DNA of 64,000 nucleotides from Dasania marina DSM 21967. GTDB lineage: Bacteria; Pseudomonadota; Gammaproteobacteria; Pseudomonadales; Dasaniaceae. Location: assembly GCF_000373485.1 (NCBI RefSeq), contig NZ_KB891576.1, forward strand, positions 310,001 to 374,000. The letters run 5' to 3'. The notes under the pieces are model-generated. The model ran no database searches. It saw nothing but the letters and a program-made list of their open reading frames with translations, and was not told the DNA's origin. Positions 17,998-26,762 of this stretch are shown piece by piece. The translations under genes were made by a program, and so were the position numbers. Positions within the stretch are counted from its first letter, which is position 1; every line of letters begins with the position of its first letter.

Positions 17998-18788
17998 TGG
18001 GAAATCTAACGCAACAACAAATTGCACAACTAGCCGAGCATTGTGAAAATGCCGAGTTAGGCGCCTATGAAATTAGTAAAATAACGAATGATTTCCCCGA
18101 CATGACCTATGAAGATGCATTTGATATTCAGTGGGAAATTCGCCGCCGTAAAGAATCACGCGGACATAAAATTGTCGGCATGAAAATGGGGCTGACATCA
18201 TGGGCAAAGATGAAACAGATGAAAGTCGAACACCCCTGTTACGGTTTTCTGGCAGACTACTTTGCCATCCCTGATGGCGGCGATATCAAACATGACGAAT
18301 TAATACATCCAAAAATTGAAGCGGAGCTAGCCTTTGTCACTAAGGAGCCGCTAAAAGGCCCCGGCATCCATATTGGCGACGTCCTTCGCGCTACCGATTT
18401 TGTGATGCCTGCGGTAGAAGTGATCGATTCACGCTATAAGGATTTTAAATTCGACCTAAAAAGTGTTATCGCTGATAACTCCTCATCCTGTCGCTTTATT
18501 GCTGGCGGCAGCATGGCCAGAGTAGAAGATATCGATTTGAAAAATATCGGCGTAGTCATGGAGGTCAACGGCCAAGTTGTTGAACTAGGTGCAGGTGCTG
18601 CAGTGCTGGGTCATCCAGCATCATCGGTCGCCATGTTGGCCAATATGCTGGCAGAGCGCGATGAAGAAATCCCAGCAGGTAGCTACATTATGATTGGCGC
18701 CATAACCGCAGCGGTACAGGTCAATAAAGGCGATTCATTCTGTGTTCGCTATCAGGGACTAGGTAATATTACTGGCAGGTTTGTATAA
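17997..18788 (+). CDS. dmpH: 4-oxalocrotonate decarboxylase
   Basis: 263 residues. It decarboxylates 4-oxalocrotonate (keto form) to 2-hydroxypenta-2,4-dienoate and normally forms a complex with the hydratase DmpE. Conserved segments are 'GMKMGLTSWAKMKQM', 'HPKIEAELAFVTKEPL' and 'LGHPASSVAMLANML'. It overlaps the dmpG stop by one base. It is the last gene of the contiguous operon. Confidence 0.94.
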   Translation: MGNLTQQQIAQLAEHCENAELGAYEISKITNDFPDMTYEDAFDIQWEIRRRKESRGHKIVGMKMGLTSWAKMKQMKVEHPCYGFLADYFAIPDGGDIKHDELIHPKIEAELAFVTKEPLKGPGIHIGDVLRATDFVMPAVEVIDSRYKDFKFDLKSVIADNSSSCRFIAGGSMARVEDIDLKNIGVVMEVNGQVVELGAGAAVLGHPASSVAMLANMLAERDEEIPAGSYIMIGAITAAVQVNKGDSFCVRYQGLGNITGRFV

Positions 18789-19162
18789 CCGGAGCTCCAT
18801 TACCATTAAGCCACGACATGCTAAACCGGTCATTTGGGAACCCCTGTGCGACAACTAATTTACGAATTAGTCGTTATTTCCCGTTATGATTCTTATAGAA
18901 ATAGCATCACATGGTAACAATCCGAACCACACAACAGCGACTGGAACAGTAGCAAAACCTTACTATCGGGCCACCGGACTGAGGTTTTGGCTTTAGTTAC
19001 ATGGGCGGGCCCGTGAAGAACTGTTACCGCTGTAACGACAAACTTTGCTGGTACTAGCAAGCGTTGTCACGCCTTAACTCAGCCAGTTATTGAAACCTTG
19101 AGTGGTTTAAAAATAATGAACACTGATTACAGTGTTATTGAATTAATTACAGGAGCTATATC
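18789..19162 (+). other. 374-base gene-free gap between dmpH and dmpI with several inverted repeats
   Basis: No supported gene is seen. Repeats include ACTAATT-TACG-AATTAGT near 18855, GTTAC-CGCT-GTAAC near 19025, and a perfect hairpin AACACTG-ATTA-CAGTGTT at 19119-19136 just before the dmpI ribosome site. A 20-codon frame (ATG at 19117) overlaps the dmpI start out of frame and may be chance. No sigma-54 promoter is visible here. Confidence 0.5.
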
Positions 19163-19354
19163 ATGCCTATTGCAGTGATAAATATTATTGAAGGTCGCAC
19201 TCAACAACAGAAACACGCACTTATTCACGAGATAACCGAAGCGATTGTTCGCGCCATCGATACTCCTCCAGAAAATGTACGAGTGATTATCAACGACATG
19301 CCTAAAGATAACTTTGGTATTGGAGGTCTATCCGTGACACAGCTTGGGCGGTAA
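19163..19354 (+). CDS. dmpI: 4-oxalocrotonate tautomerase
   Basis: 63 residues including the initiator Met. After Met removal, Pro1 is the catalytic base, and Arg11, Arg39 and Phe50 fall exactly at the canonical catalytic positions. The enzyme converts the enol form of 4-oxalocrotonate to the keto form used by DmpH, completing the dehydrogenative branch. AGGAG lies seven bases before the ATG. It lies 374 bases beyond dmpH, unlike the compact canonical operon, and may depend on read-through or on its own signal. Confidence 0.94.
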   Translation: MPIAVINIIEGRTQQQKHALIHEITEAIVRAIDTPPENVRVIINDMPKDNFGIGGLSVTQLGR

Positions 19355-19408
19355 CTTCAGCATGCCTACCTTAATATTTCCAACCAGTTATTTATGTAGC
19401 GGTAATGT

Positions 19409-20302
19409 TTATTCCTCCGGCAATAATAAATACCGTCGCAAAAACTCTTCAAACAAACGCACCCTAACGCTGCGCTTTTCTATTTTATTCATCACCAAAT
19501 AGTGGCTCTCTTTAGCCTCTACGATGTCATCAAACAAGGCTACTAACTGTCCACTATTGAGCTCACGCTGCACATCGACGCGGTCTAATAAGCCTATGCC
19601 AAAACCTTCACGCACCGCGGTAAGCACTTGGTAAACATCTTGGAAATGTATCTCTTGCCTAGGTAGCTCCTGTACACCATAGGCCGCAAACCAAGGGGCC
19701 CAGTAACCATGATGATCATGCAAAATGGGGTAGGCCAGCATATCAACCGGCTTTTGCACTAACTGCTCTGCCCGCAACAATGACGGATGACACACCGGAA
19801 AGTAGCGCTCGCGAAACAACAACACGCTATCGCGCTGACCCAGATCGGGCTTGCCGTAACAGATAGCCACATCCACCTCTGAGGGTAAGTCCAATTGCTG
19901 TGGGTTGATATTGAGCAGGCGCAACTTAATTTCCGGGTAGCGGTGGGCAAATTCACCCATGGCCATTACCAGCCAACCCGCGCTAATTGAAGGTGTGGAG
20001 GCTATGGTTAAGCTGCCGCTCATCGATTCTGGATCCAGATACAGCGCGCTTTCAGCAATCTTATCCAAACCCTCTTGCAAGCCCGCTAATAAACGTAGGC
20101 CTGCAGAGGTTAATGCTAGGCGATTATGGCTGCGATCAAACAGTTCCACAGCCAATAACGCTTCTAATTGTTTAACTTGGCGGCTTATTGCCCCGTGTGT
20201 TACCCCTAGCTCAACAGCGGCTTTACGTAAATGGCAATGCCTAGCAGCAGATTCAAAGGCCCTCATCGCATTTAAAGGTAGGTTTCTTCTCGATAAAATC
20301 AC
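19409..20302 (-). CDS. LysR-family regulator (GcvA-like), probable regulator of the divergent GABA/guanidinobutyrate genes
   Basis: 297 residues from a GTG at 20302 that follows AAGAGA; a TTG at 20350 would add 16 residues. The N-terminal winged HTH 'LRKAAVELGVTHGAISRQVKQLE' is followed by a periplasmic-binding-protein-like effector domain. The N-terminus 'LPLNAMRAFESAARH' is typical of the GcvA/AmpR-like branch. It is divergent from gabD with about 145 bases between, the usual layout for a LysR target. The neighbours suggest 4-guanidinobutyrate or GABA as effector, which is an inference. Confidence 0.85.
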   Translation of the reverse strand: MILSRRNLPLNAMRAFESAARHCHLRKAAVELGVTHGAISRQVKQLEALLAVELFDRSHNRLALTSAGLRLLAGLQEGLDKIAESALYLDPESMSGSLTIASTPSISAGWLVMAMGEFAHRYPEIKLRLLNINPQQLDLPSEVDVAICYGKPDLGQRDSVLLFRERYFPVCHPSLLRAEQLVQKPVDMLAYPILHDHHGYWAPWFAAYGVQELPRQEIHFQDVYQVLTAVREGFGIGLLDRVDVQRELNSGQLVALFDDIVEAKESHYLVMNKIEKRSVRVRLFEEFLRRYLLLPEE

Positions 20303-20447
20303 GGTAGTATCTCTTTTTAACGTATCATTGCGGTTACAAAAACTCACCAAACTGTTTCTAATATATCGATTGTAGTGAGAAAAACAAATGCTAGACTTTG
20401 CTTAGCTGTAATTACCTTAGAAACACCTCAAATTGACGGAGCATACA

Positions 20448-21908
20448 ATGCCCTTAACGCTAAAAGACCCCAGCCTTTTAATAGGTAAATCACTAATCAA
20501 TGGCCAGTGGATAGACGCTGATAACGGCTCTACCGTTGTTGTCGACAACCCGGCTACCGGTGACGTGATTGGTGAGGTTGCCCGCTGCGGCACCGCTGAA
20601 ACTCGTCGTGCCATAGCAGCGGCAGAAGCGGCACGCCCAGCGTGGGCGGCTAAAACAGCGAAAGAACGTGCCAAATTAATGCGCAACCTTTACAACCTGA
20701 TGATGGAAAACCAGGAAGACTTGGCCAAAATCCTAACGGCAGAGCAAGGCAAGCCACTAGCCGAAGCCCGTGCCGAAGTTGCCTACGCCGCCAGTTTTAT
20801 AGAGTGGTTCGCTGAAGAAGGCAAACGTATCTACGGTGACACTATTCCTGCCCACGGCCCAGACAAACGCATTGTGGTTATAAAACAAGGCATAGGTGTT
20901 GTGGCGTGTATCACCCCCTGGAACTTCCCCAGCGCCATGCTGACCCGCAAAATCGCGCCAGCCTTAGCTGCCGGCTGTACCACTGTGTGTAAGCCCGCTA
21001 ACCACACCCCTTACTCCTCTTTTGCGATTGGCGTTTTGGCTGAGCGTGCGGGCATACCCGCCGGTGTTATCAATATCGTAGCCGGTGTCACGGTTGAAAT
21101 TGGCGACGAGCTTACCAGCAACACCACCGTACAAAAAGTCACCTTCACCGGATCTACCCCTGTGGGTAAGCACTTGATGGAGCAGTGTGCCAAAACCGTT
21201 AAGCGTACCTCTATGGAGCTAGGTGGCAACGCGGCCTTTATCGTGTTTGACGATGCAGATATAGACGCCGCCGTTAACGGCGCGATTGCCTCTAAGTACC
21301 GCAACTCAGGCCAAACCTGTGTGTGCGCTAACCGTATTTTGGTACAAGAGTCTGTGTACGAAGAATTTGCCACAAAGTTTGCCGCTGCCGCTGAAAAAAT
21401 ACACGTAGGTGTAGGTTATGAAGACGGCATCAGCATGGGGCCATTAATCACCGAAAAAGCGGCTAACGAAGCCGTTAAATTTGTTGAAGACGCTGTTAGC
21501 AAAGGCGCTACTTTGTTAACCGGTGGCCGTCACGAAAACGGTGGTGCATTCTTTAAACCCACCATCTTAACTAACGTTACTCTTGACATGCGCGTAGCCC
21601 AAGAAGAAATCTTTGGTCCTATCGCACCGTTAATTAAATTTAAAACTGAACAAGAAGCCTTGGCCATCGCCAACGATACTGAATACGGTTTAGCGTCTTA
21701 CTTTTATTCTCGCGACATAGGCCGTGTTTGGCGTGTCAGTGAAGGTTTAGAGTGCGGCATCGTGGGTATTAACGAAGGCATCATCTCAACTGAATCGGCA
21801 CCCTTTGGTGGTGTAAAAGAATCCGGTAACGGACGTGAAGGGTCTAAGTATGGCTTAGAAGATTTCCTTGAAATCAAATACCTTTGCATGGGCGGTCTTG
21901 ATAAATAA
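20448..21908 (+). CDS. gabD: Succinate-semialdehyde dehydrogenase (GabD-type)
   Basis: 486 residues from the ATG at 20448, with GGAG seven bases upstream. It oxidises succinate semialdehyde to succinate with NAD(P). Visible motifs are 'TPWNFPSAMLTRKIAPALAAG', 'VTFTGSTPVGKHLMEQ', the base in 'MELGGNAAFIVFDDAD' and the catalytic Cys in 'NSGQTCVCANRILVQ'; this Cys-x-Cys pair is characteristic of GabD. It is first in a rightward operon with an aminotransferase and a ureohydrolase. Confidence 0.92.
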   Translation: MPLTLKDPSLLIGKSLINGQWIDADNGSTVVVDNPATGDVIGEVARCGTAETRRAIAAAEAARPAWAAKTAKERAKLMRNLYNLMMENQEDLAKILTAEQGKPLAEARAEVAYAASFIEWFAEEGKRIYGDTIPAHGPDKRIVVIKQGIGVVACITPWNFPSAMLTRKIAPALAAGCTTVCKPANHTPYSSFAIGVLAERAGIPAGVINIVAGVTVEIGDELTSNTTVQKVTFTGSTPVGKHLMEQCAKTVKRTSMELGGNAAFIVFDDADIDAAVNGAIASKYRNSGQTCVCANRILVQESVYEEFATKFAAAAEKIHVGVGYEDGISMGPLITEKAANEAVKFVEDAVSKGATLLTGGRHENGGAFFKPTILTNVTLDMRVAQEEIFGPIAPLIKFKTEQEALAIANDTEYGLASYFYSRDIGRVWRVSEGLECGIVGINEGIISTESAPFGGVKESGNGREGSKYGLEDFLEIKYLCMGGLDK

Positions 21909-21941
21909 AGCATCAACAACGATAGTTTTAGGAGTTTTAAA

Positions 21942-23291
21942 ATGAGTTCAATTATTTACCCAACCACCAGCTTTAAAGCCACCGAGCAATTAATTTTAGA
22001 GCGTGGCGAAGGCATCTATGTATACGATAACCAAGGCAAGAAATACCTAGAAGGTATGGCCGGTCTTTGGTGTACGTCGCTAGGCTATGGCAACGAAGAG
22101 CTAATCAGCACCGTTGAAGAGCAAATGCGCAAGCTAACCTACAGCCATATGTTTGGCGGTAAAAGCCACCAAGTAGGCATGGATCTGTCTGACAAATTAA
22201 CCGAAATGGTTCCTGTAGACGACGCCAAAATCTTCTTCGGCCACTCAGGTTCTGACGCCAACGATTCGCATATCAAAATGTTGCGTTACTACTTTAACGC
22301 TATCGGTAAGCCAGAGAAGCGCAAAATTATTACTCGCGAGCGCGCCTACCACGGCGTTACTGTTGCTGCCGGTTCATTAACTAGTTTGCCTGTTAACTTG
22401 GCACACTTTGACTCGCCGCTAGAAGCCTTAGGTATTTTGCGTACTGATCACCCGCACTACTATCACGGTGCACAAAACGGCGAAACTGAAGCACAGTTTG
22501 TAGACCGCATCACTGGCAACCTAGAAAAGATGATTCTAGCAGAAGGCCCCGATACTATTGCGGCGTTCATCGCAGAACCTATCACCGGCGCCAGTGGCGT
22601 TATCGTGCCACCAGCGGGTTACTACGAAAAAGTACAGGCCATCTTAAGCAAGTACGACATCTTCTTCTGGGCTGACGAAGTTATCACTGGCTTTGGTCGT
22701 ACTGGTAACGATTTTGGCTGTACCACCATGAATATTAAACCCGACATGATGAGCTTTGCTAAGCAAATGTCTTCTGCCTACTTCCCCATTTCGGCAGCGG
22801 TTATACGCGGCGATATGTACGAAGCCATGATAGAGCAAAGTGCAGCAACTGGCGTATTCGGCCACGGCTACACTTATTCAGGTCACCCAGTAGGTTGTGC
22901 GGTTGCGTTAAAAGTTATGGAGATTTATCAGCGCGATAACATCTTTGCAAAAGCGGCTAAAACTGGCGAATACATGCAAAGCAAAATGGCCGAGTTTAAA
23001 GATCACCCCTTAGTGGGCGACATACGCGGCGCAGGCATGATAGGCGCACTTGAACTGGTTGCTAACAAAGACAAAGGCACCCCATTTGCCACTGGCGCGG
23101 TTGGCGGCAACATTATGAAAACCTGCCAAGACAATGGCCTAATCGTGCGTGCAGTTGCTGGCTCTAGTGCCGCCTTCTGCCCACCACTAGTCACCACTGA
23201 AGCGCAGATTGATGAAATGTTTGAGATCTTTAGCAAGTCACTAGATGAAACCTTAGATTTCGCCAAGCAAGAGAACCTGCTAGTTGATTAA
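21942..23291 (+). CDS. Class III (omega) aminotransferase, probably GABA/putrescine:pyruvate type
   Basis: 449 residues, a PLP-dependent fold-type I enzyme. The N-terminal '[33 protein letters not shown]' contains the omega-aminotransferase signature in two parts. '[12 protein letters not shown]' binds the PLP ring, and the PLP lysine lies in 'SFAKQMSSAYFPISA'. The sequence resembles pyruvate-dependent omega-aminotransferases. Its position between gabD and the guanidinobutyrase suggests GABA as the amino donor. A close paralogue lies at 41182-42534. Confidence 0.88.
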   Translation: MSSIIYPTTSFKATEQLILERGEGIYVYDNQGKKYLEGMAGLWCTSLGYGNEELISTVEEQMRKLTYSHMFGGKSHQVGMDLSDKLTEMVPVDDAKIFFGHSGSDANDSHIKMLRYYFNAIGKPEKRKIITRERAYHGVTVAAGSLTSLPVNLAHFDSPLEALGILRTDHPHYYHGAQNGETEAQFVDRITGNLEKMILAEGPDTIAAFIAEPITGASGVIVPPAGYYEKVQAILSKYDIFFWADEVITGFGRTGNDFGCTTMNIKPDMMSFAKQMSSAYFPISAAVIRGDMYEAMIEQSAATGVFGHGYTYSGHPVGCAVALKVMEIYQRDNIFAKAAKTGEYMQSKMAEFKDHPLVGDIRGAGMIGALELVANKDKGTPFATGAVGGNIMKTCQDNGLIVRAVAGSSAAFCPPLVTTEAQIDEMFEIFSKSLDETLDFAKQENLLVD

Positions 23292-23382
23292 ACATTAACT
23301 AGCACCTCCCCCTCGCCTTGAATGGCCAAAAGCTATTCAAGGCGATTTAAGCACAACTTAAACCGCATTACAGGTCATACTC

Positions 23383-24345
23383 ATGAGTGATAAAAAATTT
23401 AACCAACCACTAGGCGGTAACGAAATGCCGCGCTTTCACGGCCCCGGTACTATGTTTCGCCTGCCTTCAGAAAAAACGGCTGCAGGCTTGGATATGGCCA
23501 TTATCGGTGTAGGCCTAGACATAGGCACCAGCAACCGTAACGGCACCCGTTTTGGGCCGCGTCAAATTCGCGCCGAATCTTCCATGGTAAGACCCTACGG
23601 TATGGCCACACAGGCGGCACCGTTTGATTCATTTCAAATTGCCGATGTCGGCGACGTACCGTTAAATACCTTTAACCTATTAAAGTCTATAGACATTATT
23701 GAAGACTTTTTCAGCGACGTGTTAAGCCACAACGCCAAACCCGTTACCCTAGGTGGCGATCACACCATCTCTCTGCCTATTTTACGCGCACTGCACAAAA
23801 AGCACGGTAAGAAATTGGCCCTAGTACACGTAGACGCTCACGCCGATATTAACGACAACATGTTTGGCGAGAAAATTGCCCATGGCACTATCTTCCGCCG
23901 CGCGGTTGAAGAAGGCTTAGTCGACGGCAACAAAATGGTGCAAATTGGTTTGCGCACCACTGGCTATTCCGCTGATGATTTTGAATGGACCCGCGAGCAA
24001 GGCGGCAGAGTTGTACCCGCCGAAGAATGCTGGCACAAATCACTAACGCCGTTAATGGCCGAAGTACGCGAGCAGATAGGCGCAGACACACCCGTTTACT
24101 TAACCTTCGACATAGACGGCCTAGACCCTTCTGTAGCGCCTGGCACAGGCACACCTGAACCAGGCGGCTTAAGCAGTATACAAGGCATAGAGATTATTCG
24201 CGGCTGCTACGGCTTAAACCTCGTAGGCTGTGATTTAGTTGAAGTGTCGCCGCCCTATGACAACTCCGGCAATACCGCCCTACTGGCGGCCAACTTAGTG
24301 TTTGAAATGCTGTGTTCCTTCCCAGGCTGCATACGCAGAAGCTAG
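23383..24345 (+). CDS. gbuA: Ureohydrolase, guanidinobutyrase/agmatinase family (GbuA-like)
   Basis: 320 residues, arginase/agmatinase fold. Mn ligands are visible in 'GGDHTIS', 'DAHADIND' and 'DIDGLDPSVAPGTGTPEPGG'. The length and overall sequence resemble guanidinobutyrase (GbuA) more than the shorter SpeB agmatinases. The product would be GABA plus urea, consumed by the two upstream genes. Agmatinase (giving putrescine) remains possible and would fit a putrescine:pyruvate aminotransferase. It is followed by a clear terminator at 24372-24406. Confidence 0.75.
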   Translation: MSDKKFNQPLGGNEMPRFHGPGTMFRLPSEKTAAGLDMAIIGVGLDIGTSNRNGTRFGPRQIRAESSMVRPYGMATQAAPFDSFQIADVGDVPLNTFNLLKSIDIIEDFFSDVLSHNAKPVTLGGDHTISLPILRALHKKHGKKLALVHVDAHADINDNMFGEKIAHGTIFRRAVEEGLVDGNKMVQIGLRTTGYSADDFEWTREQGGRVVPAEECWHKSLTPLMAEVREQIGADTPVYLTFDIDGLDPSVAPGTGTPEPGGLSSIQGIEIIRGCYGLNLVGCDLVEVSPPYDNSGNTALLAANLVFEMLCSFPGCIRRS

Positions 24346-24371
24346 CCATTTTTAAAAAGGTCTCACCTTTC

Positions 24372-24406
24372 AGCCCGCGCCGCCTCTAAGGCCCGCGGGC
24401 TTTTTT
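24372..24406 (+). terminator. Rho-independent terminator of the gabD operon
   Basis: AGCCCGCG (24372-24379) pairs with CGCGGGCT (24394-24401) and is followed by a run of Ts to 24406. It starts 27 bases after the gbuA stop. Confidence 0.85.
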
Positions 24407-24410
24407 ATGT

Positions 24411-24626
24411 TCAGGAAGAACGGTATGCCCAAAACGTTTCACGGGGCAGGCTCTGCCGCGGGCGCAGGGCCTGCCCCGCGAAGTGTATTTTACTGAGTGC
24501 TGTGGGTATGGCCTGCCCCATGAAGTGCCTTTTACTGAATGTTTTGGGCATGGAGACCCAATGGCCAAAGCACTACGCGGGCCACGCTGTGCACTCGCGC
24601 TGCTCGCGGGGCCAGCTTTGCGCAGT
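24411..24626 (+). repeat. GC-rich dispersed repeat, copy A
   Basis: A roughly 215-base GC-rich element in an otherwise AT-rich intergenic gap. The reverse complement of 52714-52892 aligns with it over nearly its full length. The block GGAGACCCAATGGCCAAAG onward (about 24552-24626) is nearly identical in both copies. Within copy A two 42-base units repeat in tandem (about 24483-24524 and 24525-24560). Short open frames run through it on both strands, but I do not call them genes. Confidence 0.75.
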
Positions 24627-24733
24627 AACGGCAACATCAATAAAGGCTTTCCAAAAAGCCATCACCATTCGATAATAGCGTTACTATTGAACTAGGCTTA
24701 GCCTAGCAAGCCTATCACCCCTGCATAACCACT

Positions 24734-25630
24734 ATGAGCTACATTGCAATGGAAGTTAGTATTACCGACCACAAATTTATCACCTCAGCCCTGCTTATTG
24801 CAGTCGCCTTATTAATACGCTGGTTTGTTATTTACCAACTCAACAAACAGGATTTCCGTGACGATGACGGTAATCACCGCTGGATAAATAGCGCAAAAAA
24901 CGCCACCAATCTAATAATTTTAATAGGTTTGGTGCTTGTATGGATTACCGAGTTGCGCTTTGTCGCCCTCTCTATTGCCACCTTTGTAGTAGCCTTGGTT
25001 ATTGCCACCCGCGAGTTTATCCAGTGCTTTTTAGGCTCTCTATACCAGGCCAGCACCCGCTCTTTTATCGTCGGCGACTGGATACAAATAGGCGATAATA
25101 GCGGCAAGGTAGTCAGCACAGACTGGTTAAGCACACGCTTATTAGAAATCGACATGGCAACCTCCAGCTACCAAGTTACTGGTAAAACACTACTCATACC
25201 CAATAACCAATTTATCGTACATCCGATTAAAAACTTAAACCACCTACGCAAGTTTATCCCGCATACCATTTCTATTATTAGAGAAGCCGATACCGTTAAT
25301 GTCTTTGATTTTAAAGCTGCACTATTAAAAAAAGCCGCAGAGTATTGCCACAAATTTGAAGAGCTAAGCAAGCATTACAATCATGTCAATAGCAAAAAAG
25401 ACCGTAGAGAGCATAACGACCACCACCCCAGCGTGCGTATTAGCACTACCGCTCTAGGTAAAAACCAATTCGATCTTACCGTGTATTGCCCACCCCACGA
25501 GGCGGTAAGCTTAGAGCAAAAGCTCACTAAATATTTTATGACGCTGTGGTATCAAGCCCACAAAAAAACAAAAACCAACGGCCCAAAAAACGATGACGAA
25601 AGCGCCTCATCTACTCTCGACAACCATTAA
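24734..25630 (+). CDS. MscS-family mechanosensitive channel-like protein
   Basis: 298 residues. Three membrane helices (about 15-35, 55-75, 78-105) lead into an MscS beta domain ('RSFIVGDWIQIGDNSGKVVSTDWLSTRLLEID' and 'LLIPNNQFIVHPIKNLN'). A charged C-terminal tail follows. MscS-type channels open under membrane tension and release solutes, though divergent members can have other roles. The pore helix is not the Gly/Ala-rich canonical type. It is first of four ion-transport genes spaced by 12-22 bases, so probably an operon. Confidence 0.8.
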   Translation: MSYIAMEVSITDHKFITSALLIAVALLIRWFVIYQLNKQDFRDDDGNHRWINSAKNATNLIILIGLVLVWITELRFVALSIATFVVALVIATREFIQCFLGSLYQASTRSFIVGDWIQIGDNSGKVVSTDWLSTRLLEIDMATSSYQVTGKTLLIPNNQFIVHPIKNLNHLRKFIPHTISIIREADTVNVFDFKAALLKKAAEYCHKFEELSKHYNHVNSKKDRREHNDHHPSVRISTTALGKNQFDLTVYCPPHEAVSLEQKLTKYFMTLWYQAHKKTKTNGPKNDDESASSTLDNH

Positions 25631-25645
25631 TCATAAGGCAGCAGT

Positions 25646-26740
25646 ATGAGTTACGATATTTATATATGGATAGGCATAGTCTTTTGCCTCACCCAGTCGG
25701 CAGTATTTTCCGGCCTCAACCTCGCTTACTTTAGTATTAGCCGCTTGCAGCTAGAGGTAGAGGCAGGGCGTAATAATAAAGCCGCACAAAAAGTGTTAAC
25801 ACTACGTGAAGACTCTAACTTTTTACTCGCCACTATCTTATGGGGCAATGTTTCTATTAATGTCTTACTCACACTATTATCCGACTCGGTATTAGTAGGT
25901 CTGTATGCCTTTTTATTCTCATCGATAGCTATTACTATTTTGGGCGAAATCATTCCGCAAGCCTATTTTTCTCGCAACGCCCTTAATGTAGGCTCATTAT
26001 TAAAGCCCGTTATTAGCTTCTATCAATTCCTGTTATACCCAGTTGCTAGGCCTACCGCCATTATGCTGGATGGCTGGCTGGGAAAAGAAGGCATTACCTA
26101 TCTTAGGGAGAAAGAGTTAAAGGGCATCATCAAAGCCCATATCGATTCTGAAGATGCTGACATGGAACATGTGGAAGGCATAGGGGCGATTAATTTTCTC
26201 TCGGTTGAAGACATACAAGTTGCCGATGAAGGTGAAGTGCTAGACCCAGCCAGTATTATTGAGCTTCCTTGTCGATTAGATTTACCTACTCTGCCCGAGC
26301 CGGGCACGGAAAACTTCAAACGCTTTATTCAACAAGTCCATCAATCAGGCCATAAATGGGTAGTGCTTACCGATGAACAACAACAGCCACAACTTACTCT
26401 AGATGCCGACGGTTTTATACGCTCGGCCTTGCTAGACAATTTAAGCTTAACCGATGCCGGCCCTACAGCCCCTAGCTTTGACCCCTATAAGTTTTGCCAT
26501 CGACCGGTAGTCGTTAAAGACCAGCAACTTAGTTTAGGCGCCGCCATGAAGTTATTGAAAATGGCCGCCGGTAAAGACAGCCACTCCGACGAAGTGATGG
26601 ATAAGGATATAATTCTTGTCTGGACACAAGAACAATGTAGAGTTATCACTGGCGCAGATATTTTAGGCCGCTTGCTCAAAGGCATAGGCTCAGACCAGCC
26701 TCAAGCCGGCGCGAACACTGCCGACTGCCCTACTTTATAA
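25646..26740 (+). CDS. CNNM/DUF21 transmembrane domain protein
   Basis: 364 residues. The N-terminal DUF21 (CNNM) domain, about 1-170, has 'FSGLNLAYFSISRLQLEVEA', 'LLATILWGNVSINVLLTLLSD' and 'ITILGEIIPQAYFSRNAL', the conserved motifs of CorC/YtfL-type Mg/Co efflux proteins. The C-terminal region shows only a weak, divergent CBS-like part. CNNM proteins are linked to magnesium efflux or homeostasis. It is directly followed by a CorA homologue, which fits a role in divalent cation balance. Confidence 0.8.
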   Translation: MSYDIYIWIGIVFCLTQSAVFSGLNLAYFSISRLQLEVEAGRNNKAAQKVLTLREDSNFLLATILWGNVSINVLLTLLSDSVLVGLYAFLFSSIAITILGEIIPQAYFSRNALNVGSLLKPVISFYQFLLYPVARPTAIMLDGWLGKEGITYLREKELKGIIKAHIDSEDADMEHVEGIGAINFLSVEDIQVADEGEVLDPASIIELPCRLDLPTLPEPGTENFKRFIQQVHQSGHKWVVLTDEQQQPQLTLDADGFIRSALLDNLSLTDAGPTAPSFDPYKFCHRPVVVKDQQLSLGAAMKLLKMAAGKDSHSDEVMDKDIILVWTQEQCRVITGADILGRLLKGIGSDQPQAGANTADCPTL

Positions 26741-26762
26741 CAACAAGCTTGACGAGGTTTAT

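Noticed and set aside
18789..19162. Integron attC site or remnant gene before dmpI
   Set aside because: The palindromes lack proper attC core sequences, and no frame longer than a few dozen codons resembles a known protein.
24483..24695. Open frames inside the dispersed repeat (also 24386-24640 minus)
   Set aside because: They are carried by the repeat on both strands. Frame conservation is noted as a finding, but a gene call is not supported.
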